36,734 bases of DNA from a virus. Positions within the stretch are counted from its first letter, which is position 1. Every line of letters starts with the position of its first letter. Below the pieces are notes generated by a model. It saw only the letters and a program-made list of their open reading frames with translations, had not been told where the DNA came from and did not search any database. The stretch covers positions 1 through 36,734 of IMG/VR virus record IMGVR_UViG_3300030098_006109. One strand, 5' to 3'. Positions 1 through 6,924 of this stretch are shown in pieces. Position numbers and translations under genes: made by a program.

Positions 1-2263
1 CTCTGTCGAGTTCTAGCTCCTGCGCATCGTTTTGCGCATTTGCGATGAGTTCCTGCTCACGCAAGGCTAGGTCCTGTTGCTTTAATGCAACAATCGGGTC
101 TTCCTGTTGCGGCGGTGCCATAAGTTGCGCAAACTCCTGCATCAACTCTGCTTCCTTAGCGGCGACCACATTTACCATCTGCTCTGGTGGCAACATCATA
201 CCGCCAGCTTGCGCTTCTTGCTGAGCAATCTGCTGTGCAAGCAAGGACAAATGCTGGAAAATGTGCTTCTGCAATGCAGCAGCTAGCGGCGGCTGTGCTT
301 GAATCAAAGGCGTTTGCATAAACGCAAGGTGTGCACTGATGTGCGCACGGTGGTCTTGCTCGGGGAACGCCTGTGGCCCTGGTGCACCATCGGGTATAGC
401 AAGCACATTGCTGTTCTCTTGCAGTGGCCCAACAGGTTGTGGCTCTTGCGGAGGCGTTAGCAACTGATCGATGTTTGTTACACCGAGTGCTTCGTACATG
501 CGGCGGTAAGCCTCGTACATATTGTGCATCTGCGGTGCAGCATTGGCGAGCTTAAATTGCTCTTGTGCCAAGCTGACCCGTTGCGACATGCTGAATATAT
601 TCGGGTCGCTTACTGGCAATATATCTACGCGCGCATCAAAATCTTCGCGCACAACTTCGGGTTGGGCGGGCGCTACATCGTACGGGTAACTGCCAGTGCC
701 TTCGGCAAACAACTTTGCCAAAAGTTCAAGCTCTAACTTCATACTGGCGTGCATGCGCTTATGCACAGCAGACATAACCTTAGCACCACGCTCCAATAGG
801 GCGATTGTTGTGCCTACGGGCATCTCTTGGTTTGCATCACCTACGCCTACCTCGGTGGTGCCAACAAATTTTTCAGCACTTGTGACTACAAAACCGAGTA
901 ATTGGAACAGCGTACCGCTAGGTTCTTTGTAGGGCAGGGGCAACAAACTGCCGCGCAGGTCGTTACCAGGCACATCTACGTCGCGAAACTCGCCAGGTTG
1001 AATAGGATTAGCATCGTCACTGATGCGTAAACCCCGCGCTTTGAAGCCAGCAGGCAAATTGCTCAGTGTACCGGCGTCAATTAGCTGGCGTAACGTGCTT
1101 GTGGCGCTGCGACTATTGTTGCCGAGCAAATGTATCAGTCCAAAGCCATAAAAACCCAGGCCAGGAGTGAATTTATACTGCACAAAGTACTGCAAAGGCT
1201 CTTTGCGACGGTCGTTTTGCGAAAAATTACGCCGAATAGCCAAAATTTGGTCTGTATCAGTGCAAATCGTGACCACATAAGGCAATTTTATGCCTGTTTC
1301 TTCGCCTTTTTCGTCTTTGTCAGGAAATGATTCCAAATCAAGGTAACAATGGCACTCAATTAACGTTAATTCTTCATCATCGCCGATTGATTCGCGGCCC
1401 TCGATCTTGTCATACGTCTCTTTGATGTCGTCGCGGTCGTAACCGCTGTCGCCCATGATGTCTACATCAGCGTAAAAACCGCTTACTTGCAGCTTTCGCA
1501 CTGCATTTTGCGACATACGCAACACATGCGTTACACGTTCGGCTGTTTGTAAATCAGTAGCTGCATAGTTTACGATCAAATCGTCTGCCGGTACAAATTT
1601 ACTGACCTCGCGGCCTAGCTGGCCGTCAAAATATACCTTTTTGAACGCACTACCGCTCAAGCCAAGGTAATACAGCATTTGGTCGAACTCACGTTCGTAC
1701 TCTTTCATCTCGTACATAATTTTATAATTCATAAAATCTTGTACGCGCTGACTCGCTTGTTCAAGGGCGGCGGTGGGTGTGCCAATAATCGTTGTACGCA
1801 CTGGCCCGCTACTGGGCAAAAGTTCCTTATAAGCACCTGCTTGAAACTGCGTAACAGCTTCGTTCAGCAGCGGGTGCACAACACCCGTAGCGCCCTGGAA
1901 GGGTTCTGTTCTATTTTCATAAGTCAAACCCAACAGGGCAAGGCCGTCGGTATATTGCTTTTCCCAATCGCTGCGGCTTGCGCGGTCATCTTCATAACTA
2001 CCGCGTATCTCGCTACTGATGCGGCCTAACTCTTCTTCGGGAAGCATCTCCGCCAAATTGCTATCAAACGCTGCATCAGGGCCTTCAGTTTCATCTTCAC
2101 CGAATGATAAAGTCGCACCGCCATCTGCATCCTCCACAATCTCGACGTCTACATCGTCGGGGGTAGCTTCCTGCTCATCTGACAAAAGTTGCTCAAGGGT
2201 CAAGCCTTCTTGCTCGGGTAAGCCTTGCGGCGCGCCGAACATGCCATCATCAATCATAGCCAT
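1..2263 (-). CDS. Portal protein, 3' end outside window
   Basis: Forms the dodecameric ring at the capsid vertex through which DNA is packaged and ejected. The frame runs from the ATG at 2261-2263 to the left edge without a stop, giving 754 visible residues. The N-terminus (1-65) is acidic. Around residues 85-165 it has the conserved look of marine phage portals: SRSDWEKQY at 96-104, NRTEPFQGATGV near 117-128 and AYKELLPSSGPVRT near 144-157. The C-terminal part is Gln/Ala/Glu-rich and probably helical, as expected for the portal barrel. It follows the large terminase directly, the standard packaging-gene order. The family call is from remembered sequence patterns and not from a search. Confidence 0.88.
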   Translation of the reverse strand, partial: MAMIDDGMFGAPQGLPEQEGLTLEQLLSDEQEATPDDVDVEIVEDADGGATLSFGEDETEGPDAAFDSNLAEMLPEEELGRISSEIRGSYEDDRASRSDWEKQYTDGLALLGLTYENRTEPFQGATGVVHPLLNEAVTQFQAGAYKELLPSSGPVRTTIIGTPTAALEQASQRVQDFMNYKIMYEMKEYEREFDQMLYYLGLSGSAFKKVYFDGQLGREVSKFVPADDLIVNYAATDLQTAERVTHVLRMSQNAVRKLQVSGFYADVDIMGDSGYDRDDIKETYDKIEGRESIGDDEELTLIECHCYLDLESFPDKDEKGEETGIKLPYVVTICTDTDQILAIRRNFSQNDRRKEPLQYFVQYKFTPGLGFYGFGLIHLLGNNSRSATSTLRQLIDAGTLSNLPAGFKARGLRISDDANPIQPGEFRDVDVPGNDLRGSLLPLPYKEPSGTLFQLLGFVVTSAEKFVGTTEVGVGDANQEMPVGTTIALLERGAKVMSAVHKRMHASMKLELELLAKLFAEGTGSYPYDVAPAQPEVVREDFDARVDILPVSDPNIFSMSQRVSLAQEQFKLANAAPQMHNMYEAYRRMYEALGVTNIDQLLTPPQEPQPVGPLQENSNVLAIPDGAPGPQAFPEQDHRAHISAHLAFMQTPLIQAQPPLAAALQKHIFQHLSLLAQQIAQQEAQAGGMMLPPEQMVNVVAAKEAELMQEFAQLMAPPQQEDPIVALKQQDLALREQELIANAQNDAQELELDR

Positions 2264-2273
2264 GCTTTATCCC

Positions 2274-3755
2274 CTAATAATAGATGCGCTGCGGTACATA
2301 CCTATCAACGTCATCCTGCCAATCTTCCGGATGCGCTATAAAACCGCCTTCTCTAAAACGGCGCAACGCTTGTGTGACTGTATCAACGTAATCGTCATGC
2401 TCGCCACCGGGGAATGCAGCACATTCCTCGATAACATCCTCAGCCCAACTTGTTCCAGGTGCCCATACTAAACCAGCCTCTAATATAGGGCTGACGGTAT
2501 TTACCCGAGTAATTTTATCATTACCACGGCTAGGGCTGTAATTGATAACAGGTATACCCATTTGGCGTAACTCGTGTGTCAACGGTGTACCACTGGCCTT
2601 AGCCTCGATCAATACGCACTCAGGTTCCCAATATTTATACTCTTCTTGGGCAACACGCCGCAAGTCAGGAAAGTCCCACCTACCACGGCGGGCATCCAGC
2701 AATATCACATTAAAAGGGCCGCCTTCCTCTGGCTGGAACACACCCCACGTTGTAATCGCGCTATAGTCAGCGGCTGTCTTCTTACTATACGCCGTATCGT
2801 ACGATTGCATAATGTAACTCAGCGGGGGTAAATCCTCTTCCTCCCACACCTGCCACCAATCACGTTTGAGTATTGCCGCTGTTTCGCTTGTCGGGTTCTG
2901 CTGCCATTGAGCTTCCCACTTAGCGATAGACAAACTACCCTTAACAGACAGCAAGTCTTTTTTGTTCCAAAACTGTGGCCAAACAGGCTCATCATTCGGC
3001 ATGATAGCAGGGAACTCAATCACTTCCCACTGGTCTGCCAACACATCGCGGCCCTGCTGTTTGACTAATTTGCCAGTCAAATCATTCTCAGCCCAACGCG
3101 TCATTACGATTACGATAGCACCACCAGGCTGTAACCGCTGGCGCGGGCCACTAGTATACCACTCATATGCATTCTCTAACGCACTGGGGCTCAACGCATC
3201 TTGTTCACTATGGGGGTCGTCGATTATCAACAAATCAGCGCCCCGGCCAGTAATCGCACCGCCTACGCCAGCCGCAAAATATTCACCGCCATTACCTGTT
3301 TCCCACCGGCCGGCTGCCTTACTGTCAGCGCGCAACTGCACTTTAGGGAAGATATGTTTATACTCTTCCGTATCCATAAGGTTACGCACCTTACGGCCAA
3401 ACCGCACAGCCAACTCTGCCGTGTGCGTTGTTTGAATAATCTTCAACGTCGGGCGGCGGCCAATCAACCACGCCGGCAACAAATAACTGCTAAACTCACT
3501 CTTCGTATGGCGCGGCGGCATATTAACTATCAGCCGCTTACTCTCGCCAGTAGCTATGCGCTTAAAAGCTGCTGCCATACGGGTATGGTGCATACCGCCT
3601 ATAAACTCCGGCCAAACAACCTTCACAAAATCTAAAAAATCAGCTTGGGCAGCATCCGCCTTAGCAGTTGCACCTGCACGCTCTAACAAGTGGGCAAATA
3701 ATTTTAACTTATCTTCGGGGATGCTATCAAGGTTTACGCCTAGATCATTAGGCAT
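2274..3755 (-). CDS. terL: Terminase large subunit (ATPase and nuclease)
   Basis: Motor that translocates phage DNA into the procapsid and cuts the concatemer. The 493 residues carry a deviant Walker A (MPPRHTKS, 79-86), a Walker B (LLIIDDP, 175-181) and a coupling motif MTRW (218-221). An RNase H-like nuclease domain follows, with candidate metal ligands D320 (QSYDTA), E384 (LIEAKASG) and D454/D455 (HDDYVD). Length is typical of the family. It lies 10 bases upstream of the portal gene. The small subunit is not next to it but about 7 kb away at 10614-11141. Confidence 0.96.
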   Translation of the reverse strand: MPNDLGVNLDSIPEDKLKLFAHLLERAGATAKADAAQADFLDFVKVVWPEFIGGMHHTRMAAAFKRIATGESKRLIVNMPPRHTKSEFSSYLLPAWLIGRRPTLKIIQTTHTAELAVRFGRKVRNLMDTEEYKHIFPKVQLRADSKAAGRWETGNGGEYFAAGVGGAITGRGADLLIIDDPHSEQDALSPSALENAYEWYTSGPRQRLQPGGAIVIVMTRWAENDLTGKLVKQQGRDVLADQWEVIEFPAIMPNDEPVWPQFWNKKDLLSVKGSLSIAKWEAQWQQNPTSETAAILKRDWWQVWEEEDLPPLSYIMQSYDTAYSKKTAADYSAITTWGVFQPEEGGPFNVILLDARRGRWDFPDLRRVAQEEYKYWEPECVLIEAKASGTPLTHELRQMGIPVINYSPSRGNDKITRVNTVSPILEAGLVWAPGTSWAEDVIEECAAFPGGEHDDYVDTVTQALRRFREGGFIAHPEDWQDDVDRYVPQRIYY

Positions 3756-3764
3756 ATGGCACCT

Positions 3765-3980
3765 CTAATTCGCAGGGTCGCGCACAAAAGCCAACACCTG
3801 CTGCTTAACATCATCGGGCAAGTCCAACAACTCACACGCAGCAATCAATTGCAATCGGCGGTCGTACTTCGGGGGCAAACCACGGCTGCCCCACGCACTC
3901 ACCATCGCCTTACTCATACCTAACCGCTGTGCAAAATAAGCTGTACCACCAGCATACTTAAAAAGTAGACTTGTATTCAC
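3765..3980 (-). CDS. Small HTH DNA-binding protein (Cro/YdaS-like)
   Basis: A 71-aa protein with an apparent helix-turn-helix. FAQRLGMSKAMVSAWGSRG (residues 16-34) has the spacing of a Cro or YdaS-type recognition unit. The start is GTG (3978-3980). It sits 9 bases upstream of terL and could be a transcriptional regulator or a terminase accessory DNA-binding protein. TerS proteins also carry HTH folds, but a better TerS candidate exists at 10614-11141. The fold call is by eye. Confidence 0.7.
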   Translation of the reverse strand: MNTSLLFKYAGGTAYFAQRLGMSKAMVSAWGSRGLPPKYDRRLQLIAACELLDLPDDVKQQVLAFVRDPAN

Positions 3981-4004
3981 TATTTTTTGCCAGCGTATTT
4001 TCTT

Positions 4005-4127
4005 TTACTTTTTCTTAGGTCGGCCACGTATTACTCCCTTCAAAGTTTTTGCTTGACCAGCATGTAACTTAGATGCCTTATTCAAACCCGTAATAACTTT
4101 TTTTATCTTCGCTTTAGCTTTCTTCAT
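4005..4127 (-). CDS. 40-aa very basic peptide
   Basis: A short frame of 40 residues from the ATG at 4125-4127. It is extremely lysine-rich: the first 10 residues are MKKAKAKIKK and the last 10 are GVIRGRPKKK. A good ribosome-binding site (AGGAG, about 8 bases before the ATG) supports translation. It lies between the HTH gene and the holin-like gene. The charge suggests binding to DNA or RNA, but no family is recognised. Alternative reading: a fortuitous frame behind an SD-like sequence. Confidence 0.65.
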   Translation of the reverse strand: MKKAKAKIKKVITGLNKASKLHAGQAKTLKGVIRGRPKKK

Positions 4128-4171
4128 TCTCGTAACTCCTACACTTAGGGGCGTACTCGTCGTTCCATTAT

Positions 4172-4402
4172 CTATCGGTCAACATACGTGCTGCCAAACC
4201 AACTGAGCACACCACCTATCAATCCACCAAACACAACACCAACCATAGTCAATGCTGCACCCATACCACGCCAACGGTTAAGGGACTCATTCTGCAATGC
4301 AACCATTTTATACAGATTCTGCACATCTGTTTGTAAACGCTCGACCTTGGCCGAAAGTTCACTGATCTCGCGGTGCAGTCGAATGTCATTATCATCTGAC
4401 AT
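4172..4402 (-). CDS. XhlA/holin-like protein with coiled coil and one TM
   Basis: I chose the ATG at 4400-4402 (76 aa) over an upstream TTG that would add 11 residues. Residues 1-42 are amphipathic and heptad-like (LHREISELSAKVERLQTDV), probably a coiled coil. Residues 48-70 are a single membrane helix (GAALTMVGVVFGGLIGG). This layout resembles XhlA-type holin-associated proteins, which act in host lysis from the inner membrane. The endolysin itself is far away at 30290-30709, so the lysis role is an inference from topology. Confidence 0.65.
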   Translation of the reverse strand: MSDDNDIRLHREISELSAKVERLQTDVQNLYKMVALQNESLNRWRGMGAALTMVGVVFGGLIGGVLSWFGSTYVDR

Positions 4403-4560
4403 TATATCATGTCCCGTGGCCGATTTGATTTGCAACCTACATTATTTGTGTAGAACCGTACACATGCTAATGCCTGTGTACTGGTCTCCGTGCAAGGGGG
4501 GTGCACCCTTTTTATTTACTGGTTTTTACTGTGCTTTTATTTGGCGGGGGTCCCTGGCCG

Positions 4561-4604
4561 TTAAGTAAAAGTAAAGTAAAGGGCGGCCCATTACTGGGCC
4601 GCCG
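4561..4604 (-). terminator. Rho-independent terminator of the GA/TC-free gene
   Basis: On the minus strand a perfect 9-bp stem (GGCGGCCCA / TGGGCCGCC) with a 4-base loop follows the stop codon at 4611 by 7 bases. It is followed by a T-rich stretch (4561-4582). Even this terminator contains no GA or TC step. Bases 4405-4560 hold no gene that I can support; a GGGTGCACCC palindrome occurs near 4500. Confidence 0.8.
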
Positions 4605-4610
4605 CAAGTA

Positions 4611-5282
4611 TTAGGTTGCTGGTTTTACCCCGCTATTTGGGTTAAGCGCCACCATTACGCTTAGCGGTTTAGCAAGCGGGTTGCCGGTATGGCCGGCGCT
4701 ATTGGTTTTATTGTATACGCCGCTAAGCAAGGCTAAATAAGCACTGTTTAAGTTAGTGTTAGCGCCGTTGTTTTTGCTAAGCGTGTTACTTTTGGGGTTG
4801 TTTTTATGCGCTAACAGTGCCGCTTGTGCCAAGCTAGTGCCTTGCACCCACAGCGCGTTAAGTATAGCCATACGCACGGCGGCGTTGCCGTTTTTGTAAG
4901 TGTTATGTTGTACAAACGGCCACGTAATGCCGGCGCTAAGCCCCCAGTTATTATGGGTAGGCGTAAACCCGGCAACCTGCACAAGCCCCATATTATTTGG
5001 CCCACCGTGCTGGTTAATAAACGCGTTTAACACGGCGCAGTGTATGCTACCGCCGCCAGCGGTTGGCACACCTTTTTTGGCCGCAATAACAGTACCCGGG
5101 TTGCACCAATAAGCGGGGGTATGCGGCGTTATAATGTTAGCAAGGTTGGCGGGTATAGGGTTAGTTTTGTGTGCTTGGCTAAGTATGCCAGTGTACACCG
5201 TGCCTTTATGGTTAGGCGTGGCAATAGGTGCCGGCACGGGTTGCGCTGGGGTTGTTTGCTTTTTGGTTGGTTGTTTTGCCAT
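4611..5282 (-). CDS. Acid-free basic protein of the GA/TC-void cassette
   Basis: I do not recognise this 223-aa protein. The start is the ATG at 5280-5282; upstream in-frame residues read through the presumed promoter. It contains no Asp, no Glu and one Arg, with 14 Lys, so it is strongly cationic. It is rich in Ala, Asn, Thr, Gly and Pro. The N-terminal 35 residues are a Lys/Gln/Pro/Thr tail; the rest looks foldable, with four Trp and two Cys. Serines checked use AGY and phenylalanines use TTT, as the missing dinucleotides require: 15 sense codons are unavailable. With no GA allowed, the SD can only be the AAAGGG about 9 bases before the ATG. It has its own promoter and terminator. A nucleic-acid-binding early protein is possible; the function is unknown. 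Confidence 0.85.
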   Translation of the reverse strand: MAKQPTKKQTTPAQPVPAPIATPNHKGTVYTGILSQAHKTNPIPANLANIITPHTPAYWCNPGTVIAAKKGVPTAGGGSIHCAVLNAFINQHGGPNNMGLVQVAGFTPTHNNWGLSAGITWPFVQHNTYKNGNAAVRMAILNALWVQGTSLAQAALLAHKNNPKSNTLSKNNGANTNLNSAYLALLSGVYNKTNSAGHTGNPLAKPLSVMVALNPNSGVKPAT

Positions 5283-5337
5283 TGTGTTAAACCCTTTACT
5301 GGTTAGGGCATAGCCCCATTGGCTATGCCATATTGTT

Positions 5338-5365
5338 ATAATAGCGCACCGCGCGCGTTTTGCAA
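5338..5365 (-). promoter_or_regulatory. Candidate sigma70-like promoter for the GA/TC-free gene
   Basis: Minus-strand TTGCAA (5365-5360) and TATTAT (5343-5338) are separated by 16 bases. This would start transcription near 5331 and leave a leader of about 48 bases. It is the only such pair I see between the 21-aa gene and the ATG at 5282. If used, the gene can be read by host RNA polymerase. The promoter too is free of GA and TC. Confidence 0.5.
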
Positions 5366-5376
5366 TAGTGCAAAAC
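5357..5376. promoter_or_regulatory. Palindromic candidate operator over the -35 box
   Basis: GTTTTGCAATAGTGCAAAAC is a perfect inverted repeat with 8-base arms and a 4-base centre. It overlaps the proposed -35 box, the usual place for repressor binding. A related palindrome, TTTTGCAAAA, lies at 27021-27030 in the other control region. No bound protein can be named; the HTH proteins at 3765-3980 and 8798-9037 are candidates. Confidence 0.45.
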
Positions 5377-5391
5377 ACAAAAAAGTGAAAT

Positions 5392-5457
5392 TTAATTTAG
5401 CGCGACGACTAGCAGAATAGCGAATGCCGCTGCGAGGGTTGCGAGGAGTAAAAGCAT
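5392..5457 (-). CDS. 21-aa single-TM peptide, relative of 10072-10137
   Basis: A 21-residue, wholly hydrophobic peptide starting at the ATG at 5455-5457, with AAAGG about 8 bases upstream. It aligns without gaps to the 21-aa peptide at 10072-10137 with 12 identical positions, including ATL, FA and LLV. This shared length and sequence is why I call it a gene. A longer frame reaching back to 5634 reads through GC-rich repeats and is less likely. It would form one membrane helix; the role is unknown. Confidence 0.5.
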   Translation of the reverse strand: MLLLLATLAAAFAILLVVALN

Positions 5458-5680
5458 GGGTGGACCCTTTGCTGGTTGCACTATGGTAAGCAACCACGGC
5501 CGAGCGGCGCGGCCTAGCAAAAAGCGCTCCGGCTCCGGTCGGGGTCCGGTCGGGGTCCGGCTCCGGTCGGGGTCCGGTCTTTCTTCTCTCTGTCTACCTT
5601 CCTGTGTCCTAGAAAGTAGATCGTCCTTGATCATTTGCGATCTGATTATCAGTTATCGACTGTCAACCATCGACCATCGT
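5458..5680. other. Gene-poor spacer with GC-rich and ATCG-rich repeats
   Basis: No gene is well supported here. The right half is a mosaic of short repeats: GC-rich iterons at 5527-5579, a pyrimidine-rich tract (TTTCTTCTCTCTGTC) at 5579-5593, then many GATC, ATCGACC and TTATC words at 5627-5710. I counted about 50 GA/TC steps in 5521-5760, roughly twice expectation and next to an interval with none. A replication origin or protein-binding array is possible. Confidence 0.5.
5527..5579. repeat. GC-rich direct repeats
   Basis: The unit GGCTCCGGTCGGGGTCC (17 bases) occurs twice, separated by the partial copy GGTCGGGGTCC and followed by GGTC. The shorter word GGGGTCCGG occurs three times. Such closely spaced repeats can be iterons for a replication or partition protein, or can simply arise by slippage. 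Confidence 0.75.
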
Positions 5681-6091
5681 TTATCGACCATCGATCATTA
5701 ACGATCGTAATTGATCAAGCAGATTATCAAAGTCGCCCGACGGTCCAGAGAACAAGAGCGTTGGATTATCAATAATCGCCTCGTATCCAGCAGCGTAGAG
5801 TTCAAGCAACCCTGATCGTGGCCGATCAACCAAGTTGTAAACAGAACCTCCGTTCTGCAAATACGCTGTTTGCCACGCGATTTGATGTGGCGATAAGAGT
5901 TTCGGTAAATTCACTCTTAACTTGTTGTTGCAGATTTTCAGCTCAAGCCAGAACGCATGGCCGTTGATCACACCGTGCACATCTGGCACGCCTGGTGTCG
6001 CCCAGCTTTCCAGTCGTGTCCAATGGAACGGCTGCGCTGCGGCGCTCGCGCGGAGCCGATGCCACAGCTTGCTTTCAGGCTTAACAGGCAT
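5681..6091 (-). CDS. VRR-NUC-type PD-(D/E)xK nuclease
   Basis: A 136-aa protein with the compact VRR-NUC nuclease core. GVPD (34-37) gives the first acidic ligand, WLELK (48-52) gives the E-x-K pair, and a downstream Gln (HQIAWQ, 69-74) fits the family pattern. Phage members of this length act on DNA, for example as structure-specific or resolvase-like nucleases. It is the first gene downstream of the control region at 6092-6347. Its 3' end overlaps the GATC-rich repeat tract. Confidence 0.8.
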   Translation of the reverse strand: MPVKPESKLWHRLRASAAAQPFHWTRLESWATPGVPDVHGVINGHAFWLELKICNNKLRVNLPKLLSPHQIAWQTAYLQNGGSVYNLVDRPRSGLLELYAAGYEAIIDNPTLLFSGPSGDFDNLLDQLRSLMIDGR

Positions 6092-6149
6092 CTTTTGAAC
6101 TTTGCTTTATAGAAGACGATAGCCTGGGTACAGGCTCATGTTTTTTTAT

Positions 6150-6175
6150 AAAATCAAAATCGCCGCGCGGGCCAG
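6150..6175 (+). repeat. Box A, 26-bp repeat shared with 27135-27160
   Basis: AAAATCAAAATCG, then C or T, then CGCGCGGGCCAG. The two copies differ at one of 26 positions and are in opposite orientation (plus here, minus at 27135-27160). Such conservation between two non-coding loci implies a binding or processing site. Confidence 0.85.
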
Positions 6176-6312
6176 AAAAAGTTTGTCTTTTGATATTGGA
6201 TTGTCCATTGGTCCAATATCTGTGTTTTGTGGTATATCAACCACTTACATACCGTGATATCAAGATAGTGAGATATTGGGCTTGACGTGAAAAAATTTTT
6301 TTAACGTTAGAA

Positions 6313-6339
6313 GTCCGCTATCACATTCTATATAGTAAA
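6313..6339 (-). promoter_or_regulatory. CTATATAG element, copy 1
   Basis: On the minus strand this reads TTTACTATATAG then AATGTGATAGCGGAC. It matches the copy at 27183-27209 at about 23 of 27 positions. The core TATAGA with purines after it loosely resembles single-subunit RNA polymerase promoters (TATAGGGAGA). No such polymerase gene lies in this window, so the promoter assignment is tentative. Confidence 0.5.
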
Positions 6340-6347
6340 GTTTAAAA

Positions 6348-6376
6348 AGCCCCCGCACCTTGTGAGCGCGGGGGCT
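6348..6376 (-). terminator. Terminator hairpin after gene 6383-6886
   Basis: A 9-bp stem AGCCCCCGC/GCGGGGGCT with an 11-base loop, 6 bases past the stop codon. On the minus strand it is followed by TTTTTAAACTTT. It belongs to a family of similar hairpins at 6925, 7608, 8225 and 9058. Confidence 0.8.
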
Positions 6377-6382
6377 GGTTGA

Positions 6383-6886
6383 TTAGCGCGGCAACAGCCA
6401 GTAGGTCGTAATGAACTTACCGCCGTAGCAAACATCTTCATGCTCACTAACAATGCGGTATTCGCCCGCAGGCACGTTACCAAACGCTCTTACGTTGGTA
6501 ATGCCGTGGTCTAGGAACTTAAACCCAACATGGTCGCACCGATCCGCCACGCTTGGGTCGTGGGTGTAATCAGTAACCAGCATTTGGCAGAGTGTGCGTG
6601 GTGGGTTGTGCCGTGCTAAGAATGCCACAGCCCCCGTAATGTGGTTCTCTTCTTGTTTGCTGTATTCTACCACTTGTGGGTGTTCACCCACGGCGGTGTA
6701 CGGTTCTGCATATTCGTCGTCTTTTGGCACAAACAGCAGTGCGCCTGGAGTTTTTGCCAGCCCGTAGGCAAAGTCAACGCGATTGTTAATGGCCGCTGCA
6801 ATATGAGTGTTGCTTGGCGCCATAAGGGTTTGTTCGCTGTAGGCGTAGGTAATGGTGTTTTGGTAGTGTTTTGCAAGATTGGTCAT
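6383..6886 (-). CDS. Accessory protein, family with 6979 and 7657
   Basis: 167 aa of unknown function. The ATG at 6884-6886 is fixed by a strong AGGAGG ribosome-binding site; an upstream frame extension is unlikely. The leader and start (AAAGGAGGTCATTATGAC) are shared almost base for base with gene 7657-8187. N-terminus MTNLAKHYQNTIT and C-terminus TTYWLLPR resemble the ends of genes 7657-8187 (MTNTALDYYNAEIN, CYWLIPLEQ) and 6979-7578 (YVYWAIAP). No signal peptide or membrane helix. Probably a cytoplasmic early or middle accessory protein. Confidence 0.8.
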   Translation of the reverse strand: MTNLAKHYQNTITYAYSEQTLMAPSNTHIAAAINNRVDFAYGLAKTPGALLFVPKDDEYAEPYTAVGEHPQVVEYSKQEENHITGAVAFLARHNPPRTLCQMLVTDYTHDPSVADRCDHVGFKFLDHGITNVRAFGNVPAGEYRIVSEHEDVCYGGKFITTYWLLPR

Positions 6887-6924
6887 AATGACCTCCTTTT
6901 GATTTTGGTTACAAAAACGGGTTT

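Larger units (their letters stand above)
4553..5387. other. 835-base interval with no GA or TC dinucleotide
   Basis: I read every line of this interval and found no GA and no TC. The last TC before it is at 4551-4552 and the first GA after it is at 5387-5388. Each dinucleotide would occur once per 16 steps at even composition, so about 100 are expected. AG, CT, CA, TG, AC, GT and CG are all common, so the gap is specific to one step and its complement. Apart from the single TC at 4551, the void extends left to 4489. It covers a candidate promoter, one gene and its terminator. Confidence 0.97.
6092..6347. promoter_or_regulatory. Control region I, inverted relative of 27.0-27.2 kb
   Basis: A 256-base gap with dense signals. 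In + order it holds: a TTTGCTTTATAGA element (6101-6127); a short hairpin AGCCTG/CAGGCT (6121-6136) followed by seven T; box A (6150-6175); a perfect GATATTGGA/TCCAATATC hairpin (6192-6220); box B GATAGTGAGATATTGG (6264-6279); and an inverted CTATATAG element (6313-6339). Boxes A, B and the two end elements recur at 27034-27209 in the opposite orientation. Candidate roles are phage promoters or a replication origin. It precedes the nuclease gene. Confidence 0.7.

Noticed and set aside
4553-5387. Explaining the GA/TC void as the effect of an unusual protein composition
   Set aside because: The void includes about 50 bases after the stop and about 105 bases before the start, and also removes GA/TC across codon boundaries and at synonymous sites.
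4553-5387. Simple TC deamination of a former normal gene as a settled explanation
   Set aside because: Such hypermutation should raise AT content and create stop codons from TGGA contexts. The frame is intact and the interval is not obviously AT-rich. It stays possible only as an old, selected process.
5392-5634. An 80-aa frame ending in the 21-aa membrane peptide
   Set aside because: Its first 59 residues are translated from GC-rich repeats and lack an SD. The similarity to 10072-10137 begins exactly at the internal ATG at 5457.
6092-6347. Control region I as a transposon end
   Set aside because: Although it is an inverted relative of 27.0-27.2 kb, the block between holds core phage replication genes and no transposase, and no target duplication is evident.
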